Shown piece after piece: positions 10,785 to 21,276 of a stretch of 64,000 nucleotides of DNA. Position numbers and translations under genes: made by a program. The DNA is from Perilla frutescens (Eukaryota; Streptophyta; Magnoliopsida; Lamiales; Lamiaceae). The stretch spans positions 38,180,664 to 38,244,663 of the forward strand of contig BRKX01000006.1 in the NCBI GenBank assembly GCA_026008535.1, given 5' to 3'. Below the pieces are notes generated by a model. That model did no database searches. It had not been told where the DNA came from and worked only from the letters and a program-made list of their open reading frames with translations. Position 1 is the first letter of the stretch. The number at the start of each line of letters is the position of its first letter.

Positions 10785-13307
10785 AAAGAAATGCTCATGC
10801 AGCAAGTTTAACGTTTTAGACACACCAAAGTGACCCATTAAACCTCCCGCATGCGATTCTAGAACTAACAACTCACGCATAGAAGACTTAGGAATGCATA
10901 ACTGTGAACCCTTGAACAAGAACCCATCATGCATGAAATATCCTTCATATGCACGCAATTTTGAACGACATTCAGCATAGATAGGGGCAAAAAATTCATC
11001 ACATGCATATAACTCCTTAATTGCATCAAATCCTAACATCTTAGCATGCATTAGGTTCAAGAGAACGTACCTTCTCGACAATGCATCAGCAACAACATTA
11101 TCGACGCCTTTCTTGTACTTGATGACGTTCGGAAAAGACTCGATAAACTCCACCCATCGTGCATGTCGCTTGTTCAGATTTTGTTGGCCCTTTAGATGCT
11201 TCAAACTCTCGTGATCCGTGTGAATCACGAACTCCTTAGGCCATAAATAGTGCTGCCACGTTTCCAAAGCTCTCTTGAGTGCGTACAGCTCCTTGTCATA
11301 GGTGGAATATCGAAGGGCTGCATCGTGGAACTTCTCACTGAAATAGGTGACTGGACGCCGTTCCTGCATCAAAACAGCACCAATCCCTTTGCCCGAGGCA
11401 TCACATTCAATCTCAAAAGTTTTATTAAAGTTCAGAAGAGCAAGAATAGGCGTATTACATAAACAAGACTTTAAAGTGTTAAACGCATGCTCTTGAACAG
11501 GACCCCATTCAAATTTGCGATCCTTCTTACTTAGCTCAATAAGAGGCGCAGCAATGCTGGAAAAATCGCGCACAAAGCGACGATAAAAGCGAGCAAGTCC
11601 ATGAAAGGACCTCACATCAGACGTTGATTTAGGAGTCGGCCATTCCTCAATCGTCTTGATTTTGGAACGGTCTACTTCTATACCGCGTTCACTCACAACA
11701 AAGCCAAGAAATATGACTTCATTCATGCAGAAAGAACACTTAGACAGATTACCATACAATTTCGCAGATCTCAAAATCTCAAAAACATGTCTAAGGTGCT
11801 GCAAGTGTGTAGGTGGCGTGTCACTATAAATTAATATATCATCAAAATACACAACAACATATTTTCCAATCACTTTACGCAAAACATGATTCATCAAACG
11901 CATAAATGTGCTTTGTGCATTAGTGAGACCAAAAGACATAACAAACCATTCATACAAACCATGCTTTGTTTTAAATGCAGTTTTCCATTCATCACCTTCT
12001 TGAATACGTACTTGAAAATAACCAGAACGCAAATCAATTTTTGAAAAGACACGCGAACTAGATAACTCATCAAGCATATCATCTAACCTAGAGATGGGAA
12101 AACGATACTTTATCGTGATTTTGTTGATTGCTCTACAATCCATGCACATTCGCCATTCATTGTTCTTCTTCGGTACTAGGATCACTGGAATGGCGCACGA
12201 GCTGAGGCTTTCACGGATTTGCTTCTTTTCCAACAGCTCTTTAACTTGCCTATCTATCTCCTTAGTCTCGTCGGGAGACGTCCTATAGGCTGGTCGGTTG
12301 GGTAGCACAGCTCCGGGGATGAAATCGATCTGATGCTCGATTCCTCGCACTGGTGGAAGTCCTCCGGGTATCTCTTCAGGGAAAACGTCCTTGAACTCTT
12401 CAAGTAAGGGCTGCACATCACTAGACAAACAATCATTAGTAGCACTGCTCTTAAATGTGAGTAAGACAAAGGGCATACCTGCTTTCACGGCTTTCTGAAC
12501 TCCTTTCACCGAAATAAACAAGCTCTTCGTGTGTGGCTTGCTTGTACTCGATTCCTTTTTCTTTTCCACAGCTAAGGAGTCCGAATGAGGTTGTTTAGGA
12601 GGGAAGGTGGCGTCGCTAAGGGGCTGTCCGGGGGCTACCAAATCGGCTGTGGCTTTCGGGGGCCGTTTTATGGCTGCTTGCTTCGCCTTTTCCTCTTTGA
12701 ACCTCTCTTGCATGTGTTGCTGATCTATAGCAACGTCTTTAGGTGCCAATGGCCTCAAGGTACTGATTCGGCCATCTAAGTCGACCGTGTACGTGTTCAT
12801 TCGTCCATCGTGGACTACACGTCGATTATACTGCCAAGGCCTGCCTAACAACAAGTGTGCTGCATCCATAGGGATAACATCGCACAAAACAGTGTCAGAA
12901 ACCTTATGGATTGAGAAAGATACACGTACCTGGTGAACAACGCGTATCTCGCCTCTATCTGTAAGCCATTGCAGTCTGTAAGGCTTTGCATGTTGTTGTA
13001 CTGGTAGACCAAGCTTTTCCACTGCATATTGACTGATGGCATTTATGACACTGCCATTGTCAATTATCATGGAGCACGTATGACCTTGTATCACTGCACG
13101 GGTGTAGAAGATGTTCTCCCGTTGGTGCTCTTGTTCCTCTTCTCGAATGATGCTCAAACTCCGGATTGTAACCAAACTGACTTGTTGAGCTTCCGGATCG
13201 ACTTGCTCATGGGCTGCATCATTCTCGACTTCTCTCTCATGCGTGGTGTCATCCACTGGCTCTGTATCATCCTCACTGGCTGATTCGACTTCATTTGATT
13301 CCGTCAA
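10782..13307 (-). CDS. Protease-RT-RNase H-integrase N-terminus of element B (long open frame)
   Basis: This is the longest open frame in the window (841 residues). It is the pol part of a CRM-like Ty3/gypsy element. In order: acidic linker; protease-like domain with MIIDNGSVINAIS (about residue 80; most relatives have DGGS, so the second position has changed); RT from about residue 320 (FPEEIPGGLPPVRGIEHQID, FSKIDLRSGYFQV, catalytic YFDDILIYS near residue 500); RNase H (FEIECDASGKGIGAVL, STYDKELYALKRALE, HTDHESLKHL); and the integrase zinc region (LESHAGGLMGHFGVSK) up to a stop where the family has tryptophan. Gag lies upstream in another frame. The RT could fold, but the polyprotein as a whole is interrupted. 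Confidence 0.85.
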   Translation of the reverse strand: MTESNEVESASEDDTEPVDDTTHEREVENDAAHEQVDPEAQQVSLVTIRSLSIIREEEQEHQRENIFYTRAVIQGHTCSMIIDNGSVINAISQYAVEKLGLPVQQHAKPYRLQWLTDRGEIRVVHQVRVSFSIHKVSDTVLCDVIPMDAAHLLLGRPWQYNRRVVHDGRMNTYTVDLDGRISTLRPLAPKDVAIDQQHMQERFKEEKAKQAAIKRPPKATADLVAPGQPLSDATFPPKQPHSDSLAVEKKKESSTSKPHTKSLFISVKGVQKAVKAGMPFVLLTFKSSATNDCLSSDVQPLLEEFKDVFPEEIPGGLPPVRGIEHQIDFIPGAVLPNRPAYRTSPDETKEIDRQVKELLEKKQIRESLSSCAIPVILVPKKNNEWRMCMDCRAINKITIKYRFPISRLDDMLDELSSSRVFSKIDLRSGYFQVRIQEGDEWKTAFKTKHGLYEWFVMSFGLTNAQSTFMRLMNHVLRKVIGKYVVVYFDDILIYSDTPPTHLQHLRHVFEILRSAKLYGNLSKCSFCMNEVIFLGFVVSERGIEVDRSKIKTIEEWPTPKSTSDVRSFHGLARFYRRFVRDFSSIAAPLIELSKKDRKFEWGPVQEHAFNTLKSCLCNTPILALLNFNKTFEIECDASGKGIGAVLMQERRPVTYFSEKFHDAALRYSTYDKELYALKRALETWQHYLWPKEFVIHTDHESLKHLKGQQNLNKRHARWVEFIESFPNVIKYKKGVDNVVADALSRRYVLLNLMHAKMLGFDAIKELYACDEFFAPIYAECRSKLRAYEGYFMHDGFLFKGSQLCIPKSSMRELLVLESHAGGLMGHFGVSKTLNLLHEHFF

Positions 13308-14415
13308 GTATAGAACGCGCCAGTTTGGACACTCAGCTTGAAAGTGGCCCCAACCTTGACATTTGTGACATTAAACGTCACGAGATCATGTAGGGTTGTG
13401 GGGGTCGAACTCCCTTGATTTGGCCGTGTAGGTGCCGGCCTCGGTGGTGTAGACTCGGGTCTACGATTGGGCTGCGGTGCAGAGCGATCAAAACGTCGAA
13501 CGGGCTGTTCTGGAGCACCCTTGGACCGTGTAGGGTTGGATGGGGTTGTAGGAGGCGTACCTCGTGACCAAGATTGGCGTGGAGAGGCTGAACTACTCGT
13601 GGTCTTCCTCCGACGATCTTTGAGTTGCCGTTCAACTTTCGATGCGTAGCGTACCATCTCTTCGATGGTAGAGAAATCACACAACTCGACCTCGCAAGCA
13701 ATGTCTGGATGCATTCCTTCGATGTACCGGATGATGGTAGCATCTATGGACTCCTCTTTTCCGATGCGAATCATGGTCGTCTCGAGTTCTTTGTGATACT
13801 CTCCAATGGTGCGATTTCCTTGCCGAATTGCATTCAGCTTTTTCTCCAAGTCTCGTTCATAATGAACGGGAACAAATCGGCCTCGCATCACATCCTTCAT
13901 CTCTTGCCAAGTGTCGATCAAAGGCCATCTATCACCGCGGCGGTGTTTTTGTTGATGATCGAACCACGTCGCTGCGTAGCCTCTGAACTCCATTGCAGCT
14001 CGCTGCACCCTTTTGACTTCAGGGAAGTCGTAGCACTCGAATATTTTGTCTACCTTATGTTCCCAATCAAGGTAAAGATCAGGATCATGAAGGCCTTCGA
14101 ATTCCGGGATGCTCGTCTTAATGTTATTCAGCAATGTTTCGGCATATCTATATCGGGGTCGTTCATTTCGAACTGCACGATGCTAGGGAGCACGGGGTCG
14201 GTGTGCATCTCTTCTTGGAGGCTCAAATCGAGCTTCCTCCTCAAGTTCAGGGTCAAACTCGAACTCGTCAAACTCGGGTGGATCTAGCTGAATTCCGGGA
14301 GCTGGAGGCGCATTAGGGGTTGCGTTTCTCCGTTGTACATTTGGATGTACGGCTCCGGTGTTGGCTCCTTGAATTGCACCAGTTGCTGCAGTGGTTGCAG
14401 TAGTGGCGGCGTTTC
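13304..14415 (-). pseudogene. Gag of element B, main part (interrupted by the Sirevirus)
   Basis: Minus-strand frame from 14134: PEFEGLHDPDLYLDWEHKVDKIF, AATWFDHQQKHRRG, MRGRFVPVHYERDLEKKLNAIRQG, IGEYHKELETTMIRIGKEE. This is the capsid-like retrotransposon gag domain; the FVP-HYxRDL-KL--QG-SVxEYxKE pattern is typical of CRM/Reina-type elements. A proline/arginine-rich tail follows. A CCHC knuckle (CHKCQGWGHFQAEC, about 13333-13376) is encoded, but in the pol frame; the gag frame slips just before it. Upstream of 14134 an acidic linker (PPEFDEFEFDPELEEE) with one stop leads to the copia insertion point at 14415. The N-terminus resumes at 24063-24282. Confidence 0.8.
14411..14415. repeat. Target site duplication GTTTC, left copy
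   Basis: GTTTC at 14411-14415 precedes the left LTR of the Sirevirus, and GTTTC at 24058-24062 follows the right LTR. Confidence 0.9.
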
Positions 14416-15327
14416 TGAAAAACAGTAATTCGTGCTTATACGTTTTTAGTTAACTCCTTAAAAACTGTTCTGTGATATGTGTGGGACAGATGCAAGAACA
14501 TAAAATAACAAAGCAGTAAAAACGCACGAGATGATAACCCAGTTCGGTTCAACCAACCTACTCTGGGGGGATTGCTCCCAAACTTGAAGATTCGACTGGT
14601 ACTCCTTCGAAGAGTATATTAAGGATCTTACACATATAAGCCTCCCGCCTTATGTCGCCCGTTCTTCTCCTCGAACTCTTTCGCTAGCTGAAAGTTGTAA
14701 GATCCCCTCACAACCGTGACACTAGACTCTCTCTAGCTACCCATGACTTCAACTTACAATCTCTCCCGAGATTGCGTATAAAACTGGAATAAAAAATCCC
14801 CTCACGTGTTTCACTCGTAAACACTCAAGACTAGTCTATCACGTTGAATGTTTTAATGAACAACTACTAGTTACAACAAAACGAGCACAAACTGATTCTA
14901 ACACTAGAATCTAAACAAAATATCAGTGGTACCGATTGCTCCTCAATTCGGTCTTCATATAGGCGTCGATCTCCATCCGCCGCCAATATGGTATGTGGAT
15001 TGTGGTTTGTGGCCTTCCATACGTGTGTAGATACTCTCCATATGTAGAGGGGTTAATTCAGCACTGGATCTACACCACAAGGCAGTAAAATGAATTAATC
15101 TAGACCTTCCAAACTCGTTCGGCGCAAGATCTTTCCAACAAGGAAACTGCCATAAATAGAGTGTCCCTGGTTCTGTCTGGGACATACTCTGGAATAGTTC
15201 ACCAACTGTTCTTTCTTTTCTTGCACAGCGGAAAACAAATCTTCGTGGGACATACCCAGGCACACATTGTCGAACATATCTCGCCAATTAACAACACAAA
15301 ACTTAGTGCATGACGATGGCACTAACA
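14416..15327 (-). mobile_element. 3' LTR of the nested Sirevirus (Ty1/copia)
   Basis: This 912-bp segment is repeated at 23146-24057 with the same length and roughly 28 differences by eye (about 3 percent). On the minus strand it starts TGTTAGTGCC and ends TGTTTTTCA. It is bordered internally by a polypurine tract and externally by the GTTTC duplication. A TATA-like CTATTTATGG is on the minus strand near 15171-15182. Confidence 0.95.
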
Positions 15328-15343
15328 ATCTCCCCCTTTGGCG
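15328..15343 (-). other. Polypurine tract of the Sirevirus
   Basis: The minus strand reads GCCAAAGGGGGAGAT directly before the LTR, the primer for plus-strand DNA synthesis. Two further G-runs (GGGGGAG on the minus strand) lie at about 15463-15470 and 15711-15720. Confidence 0.85.
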
Positions 15344-15691
15344 TTTATGGTCAGCAATTATCATCACGATCTGCGTAACACTTGAATAAACTTCGCAGAT
15401 CAACAATATATTAAAATGAGTGATATATTCAAAAACTATCAGAGACAGTTACAGTCACACTCCCCCTGAATCTGAACTGGGAGTACCTTCATCACGATCA
15501 GAGCATTGTTTTGCAGTGTAGAACTGCATTGTCAGTTGATCAAAAATATAATACATACCAGCAAAAAATAAAGTGGGGTAAACAGCATCCCCAATAAACT
15601 TGTTTGTTCAGAAATCATCAAACATTAAAAGCAATGAGCACGCGCTCATAGCAGCATCAATAATAGACCATCCTTCATCCAACTGTGGCCT

Positions 15692-17907
15692 TTATTCACC
15701 AACATTCTTCTCCCCCTTAATTGTTACCAGAAACGGCAAATACCAAACTTCACGCCGGGGAGGCATCATCATCATCATCAGCATCATCGGTAGCAGCATC
15801 AGCCGACTTCTCAGCAGCTGGAACAGAGGAAGCACTCGGCACGTCAAGCGGCGAGGCAAGGCCAAGGCTCGGGCCCGGAGATCAATCAGCAAGGCCTCCA
15901 ACTCCTGTTTCCTGGTCTTGAAAGTCCGAATGGAGTTGCTTAGAAACACAACTTCACGCTCCAGAGACTTGATATGCCTGTCAAAGATAACAGAAGTGAC
16001 AGCAAAAAAAGCAGCTAATCTGTCTGGGACAGATGAGGGCACAGGTCTCGAGCTTTCATCAGCATCGCGGGCAGGAACATCTGGAGCATGCTGGGACGAA
16101 AATAACTTATGGCTGATTGAGAGCGGCTGCACAACAGGCGCATACACATCATTTGCAGAAACAACATCATGCTAGGCCATAATGATGCTGAAGATTAGGC
16201 CAGGATATCCAACAGGTTGCTGGGTACGAGTCGATTCGGCATGAGCAAAGACGTTCTCAAAGATCAGCAGACCAAGATTAAACTCACTACGAGTGCCTAC
16301 TTTGAACAGCAACAAAGCCATGGACTTGCCAACAGTAGAATCATGAGTACTGGGCAACCAATTCCTAACAGCAACCTTGTGAAGAATTGAGTACTTCACA
16401 CTCAAATCAGATGCCAACAATGCACGCCCCGAGGGCCAAACCACCCGACTTCCTCCAGTCAATTCCGACACAACCTCATTCAGATCAAACACGGGCGTAG
16501 GAGCAACAAGATTCTCACGACCCAAAAACTCATTAATCACAGCAGGGGAAAAAGCAATCCAATGACCCCGCACAAATACAGAAAAAGCATGCTCATAGGA
16601 CGCATCACGCATACGCTTGGACAAGTTTGCATAAAATTCATGCACAACAGCAGCAATAAAAGGAGGAGCACAAAAAGCAGATTTCTCTAACCGGAGATCA
16701 TGCAACAATGAGTCAACACCCATTCCCTTTAAGTCAGACTTAACCAAACAACGCTCGGAAATCAACGAGCGACCAGTAACAATCTTGAATTGATTTTAGT
16801 GGAGGGCAGAGATAAACTTACTTGAATCAAAGTCCTCAGAATCAGAATCTGATCTGTCTGGCACAGACTCAGGGACATTCTCTGGTTCTTCATCAGAGGG
16901 GGAAGGTGCTCTGGCTTGCTTTATCAGCGGGCGATGACGACCTGACATCAACCCCATCCTCTGCTCAGACAGACTCCGTGTAATACAGCGAGCAGGAATA
17001 ACCTCAGACTTCTTAGGCACAACTTTTTCCCAGCAGGCTTCACTGATTTGGGGGGTTTTGATGAAGACCCCTTCTTTGCATCAATTTTCTTGAGGGATTT
17101 TGAAGAAGAACCCTTCTTCGCAGCAACCTTGGCCAACACTTTGGATTTCAACTTGGCAATGGGTGTGTCATCCTCATCATGAGACACCGGAAGAGTGACT
17201 GGATCATCACGCAACTCCAACTTGCGTTTGGACCTGCGAGTTTTGGAGGAGGTAGCCTTTGAAGGAGGGACAGACTCATCCTCAGGAACAGGAGACTCCT
17301 CATCGAGAAAGGAGATATCAACATCATCATCACCTTGATCATGAACAAGGTTTCCAGCAGTAGCAACAGGTGATACTTCACCAAGAGGAACTTGAACCAT
17401 GACAACGGGCGTGTCACTAAACACCGGAACAACAGCAGAAAGAGACGGCGCTTGAACAAATTTCAGAGCATCAAGAGATGCGGCAAATTCCTCAATCGAG
17501 GTAGGTTCTTCGCCAACAGCAACGGCGGCAACATCATCAACAACAGAAGCCATGGAGACTTCATTTCCTCCAACATTCTCAACAACAGCCGCAATTGAAG
17601 CATCCACAGTTTCCGCAGACACCATGGGCGGAGAGAATTGCTCTTCAGAAACCCTAGGAGAGGGTTGAGCAACGAGATCTGTCTCAGACACAGATCGAGG
17701 TGGCAAATCAGCAGAAGGTGCCACAGAGATTGGCACAGAAGCAATAGCTTTAGAGGAAGCAACAGATGGCATCACAGAGATAGAGGCAATTGAAGACGAA
17801 AACACAATTGGTTGAGAAAGCTCCGCGAGCTGTCGTCGCAAGTCTTCAGTAGAAATTCTAGGTTTCTTCGCTTGAGAGGGCTTAGAAGAAACAACTTTGT
17901 CCGCCAT
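15692..17907 (-). pseudogene. Env-position ORF of the Sirevirus, with a plant transposon protein-like domain
   Basis: This ORF lies after pol, where Sireviruses of the SIRE1 type carry an env-like ORF of unproven function. The minus-strand reading starts MADKVVSSKPSQAKKPRIS (17907). Its first third is rich in Ser, Ala, Val and acidic residues with basic patches (KTRRSKRKLELRDD). A frameshift occurs near 17030. After a stop at about 16796 comes a recognisable globular domain (VVHEFYANLSKRM, FVRGHWIAFSPAVINEFLG), similar to the domain often annotated 'putative plant transposon protein'. Another stop (about 16172) precedes a C-terminal region with a probable coiled coil (HIKSLEREVVFLSNSIRTFK). 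I see no convincing signal peptide or fusion peptide, so envelope function is not supported. Original length was about 740 residues. Confidence 0.65.
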
Positions 17908-18279
17908 TAGAGTTTGAACAACAAAAATTCAAACACTCACCACAGAGAGAGAATAGCTTGGAAATTTTGCAACGATTCTGTCTCTTTTGAAAAATAAGGT
18001 TAGGACCTTAATTAGGAAACTTTAAACAGAAAATTTCCTTAACTCACTTATTCCTCACACATCACCCCGCAGCTTGGTGTAGAGAAGTGGAATTGATCGT
18101 GGTGCGAAAATCAAGGCACTACTAGCCGTTAAAAAGTAACCGTTCGACCAAAGCAGAAACTGTCTGAGATAGATATTGCCACAACACTTTCAGACCATAT
18201 AAACCATGGTCATTTTATACTCTCTATACATACATCACTGACCAAGACCGTATAGAGAGTCTTCTCACAATGGAGAAGT

Positions 18280-21276
18280 TTAGAGAACACAAAGACCCAA
18301 GGATGATCTTAGTGTTTCAAACCTTCTGCTATCAAGTGCCTTTGTCAAGATGTCCACAAGCTGGGCATCTGTTCCAACATATTTGATCACAAGGGATCCG
18401 TCTTCAACAAGCTCCCGGATGAAGTGGTGACGAATGTCTATGTGCTTTGTACGAGAGTGCTGAACTGGATTTTTCGAAATGTTTATTGCACTCATATTGT
18501 CACAGTATATGGTAAGGACAGACTGTGGGACACCATAGTCATGTAGCATTTGTTTCATCCACAAAAGTTGAGTACAACAACTTCCAGCTGCAATATATTC
18601 TGCCTCAGCTGTAGAAAGCGAGATAGAATTCTGTTTCTTGTTGAACCATGACACCATGTCATTTCCAAGGAAGAAACATCCTCCAGAGGTACTCTTCCTA
18701 TCTTCAGTACATCCTGCCCAATCTGCATCGCAAAACCCCACCAAACTAGGGTTCGTATCATAGTAAAACCAAAGTCCTAACTCAGAAGTACCCTTTATGT
18801 ACTTGATTATGTGCTTGACAGATTTCAAGTGACTTTTTTTGGGTTCAGATTGGTAGCGAGCACAAATTCCCACGCTGTAACAAATGTCTGGCCTACTTGC
18901 TGTAAGGTAGAGCAGACTCCCAATCATACTCCGGTACAAGGTTTGCTCAATGGCAACACCAACTTCATCTTTTGACATCTTTGAAGATGTCCCCATCGAA
19001 GTTCTTTTCGGACTGCAACTTTCCAATCCAAATTTGTTGATTAAGTTCTTTGCATATTTCGATTGAGATACAAAGATTCCATCATCCTTTTGCTTCACTT
19101 GAAGCCCCAGAAAGTAGGTTAGTTCACCTACAAGACTCATCTCAAATTCGGAAGTCATGTCCTTCATGAAGTCTTTTACCATTCTGTCCGAGACAGATCC
19201 AAAGACAATATCTTCCACATAAATCTGAATGATGATCACGTCAGATTTTTCTCTCTTGATGAAGAGAGTTCTATAAGCACCACCTCGAACGTACCCTTTC
19301 TCCAGAAGGTATTTGGTAAGTCATTCGTACCAAGCTCGTGGAGCTTGTTTGAGACCGTAGAGGGCCTTCTTTAGTTTGTACACATACTCAGGATCGTATG
19401 GGTCTTCAAAGCCTTTGGGTTTGCTTACAAACACATCTCCAGACAAGTACCCATTTAGGAAGGCACTCTTCACATCCATTTGGTACAATTTAAACTTCAT
19501 TCATGCAGCCATGGCAAGGAGCAACCTGACAGATTCAAGATGAGTAACAGGAGCGAACGTCTCGTCAAAATCCACACCTTCAACTTGTGAATATTCTTGT
19601 GCCACAAGTCTCGCCTTGTTTCTGGTTATGTTCCCTTCTTTATCGGTTTTATTCTTGAAGATCCACTTCGTGCCGATCACATTAACACCTTTAGGACATG
19701 GAACCAAATCCCATACTTCATTTCTTTCAAACTGCAAGAGCTCTTCATGCATGGCATGAATCCACCTATCATCTTGTAATGCCTCTTTAACGTTCTTGGG
19801 CTCAGTTATAGAAGTATAGCACACATTTGCAATCAACTCACGATAGTTCTTTCGAACTCCTCTAGTTCTAACTCCTTCACTCACATCACCAATGATGTCT
19901 GCTGCAGAATGATGCTTCTGCACACCTTTTGAAGGTTTGAGGCTATCCAGATTCTCGTTCCTCAACTCAGCTTGATCATGATGTTCTGAACTGTCTGGAA
20001 CAGAAGCTGGCACAGGAGTTGTAACTTCAACAGTTTCCTCATCAATCTGGGCAATAGGTTCTTCCAGATCATCTACAACAATATTGATGGAATCCAGCAC
20101 CGTCTTGGTCCTCTTGTTGAACACACGATAGGCCCGACTATTTCTCGAATATCCGAGAAAAATGCATTCATCTTCTTTGGCATCAAACTTGCCAAGCTGC
20201 TCTCGGTCCCTCAACATATAGCAAGTACTTCCGAATATGTGAAAGTACTTTAAGTTTGGTTTCTTCCCTTTCCACAGCTCGTAGGGAGTAACTCTTGTCT
20301 TAGGTCTGAAGTACACCCGATTAATAACATGACATGCTGTACTCACAGCTTCAGCCCATAGATTGTCAGGGACAGCTTTTGCCTTCAACATGACTCAGCT
20401 TATTTCTTGAAGAGTCCGATTTTTCCTCTCAACAACACCATTTTGTTGAGGCGTTTTTGGTGCAGAAAACTCCTGAGCAATACCTTTCTCTTCACAAAAA
20501 TAATTGAAGTAAGCATTATCAAATTCACGACCATGATCACTTCGAATTCTCATCACAGCTGTTGCCTTCTCCACTTCAAGCTTGAGACAAAGATTTTTGA
20601 ACGTCTCAAAAGTTTTTCCCTTATCTCTAAGGAACTCCACCCAAGTGAATCGTGTGAAGTCATCCACACACACAAAAATAAACTTCTTCCGTCCAATACT
20701 TTCAGTTTGAACATGCCCCATCAAATCCATATGCAACAGCTCCAAGGCTTTTGAGGTGGTAATCTTCTTAACAGATTTATGTGATGTATGAATCTGTTTT
20801 CCTACTTGACATGGCCCACAAATTTTGCTACGATCAATATCAAACTTCGGGACTCCATTCACAGCTTCTGTCTTCAAGAGTCGTTGCATGTTTCTGTAAC
20901 TCACATGGCCGAGCTTTTCATGCCATATGTTTGCTTCATCAAGTTGAGTTCTGAAGCAATTACCTTTCATGTTGAGAAGGTAACAATTGTCCCTTGATCT
21001 GTCTCCATCCATCAGCAGCACACATTCTTTGTTCTTCACAAGACATTTGTCTCTAGTAAAATGAACCAAGAGACCTTGATCGCAGAGTTGACTTATGCTA
21101 ATTAAGTTAGCTTTCAGTCTTTCAACAAGAAGAACATCCTCCAAGTTGGGCATCCCTTCAACATTTAGATGACCACGGCCGAGAACTCTTCCCTTAACAC
21201 CGTCTCCAAACGTAACGGATTGAAAAGAACAATCCTCTTGAATATTCTTCAACATACTGGCATCTCCAGTCATGTG
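18280..21276 (-). pseudogene. Copia-type pol of the Sirevirus (integrase-RT-RNase H), broken by stops
   Basis: All parts are in one minus-strand frame, interrupted by stops. Order: protease edge (HMTGDASML); GAG-pre-integrase (WHEKLGHVSYRNMQRL); integrase zinc and core (CGPCQVGKQ, LHMDLMGHVQ, IRSDHGREFDN, TPQQNGVVERKNRTLQE); RT (WIFKNKTDKEG, KLYQMDVKSAFLNG, AEYGLKQAPRAW-type segment); RNase H (DWAGCTEDRKSTSGG, STAEAEYIAAGSC, CDNMSAINISKNPVQHSRTKHID). Stops lie at 21274, 20392, 19498 and about 19321; three of the four look like CGA-to-TGA changes. The RT active site reads YVED where functional copia enzymes have YVDD. The element is inactive. Confidence 0.9.

Noticed and set aside
13625..14287. 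A 220-codon plus-strand frame opposite element B gag
   Set aside because: It is the antisense of a well-supported gag frame, with no protein-like motifs of its own.
15692..17907. Calling the Sirevirus third ORF a true envelope gene
   Set aside because: No signal peptide, furin-type site or transmembrane segment seen; composition and domain point elsewhere.
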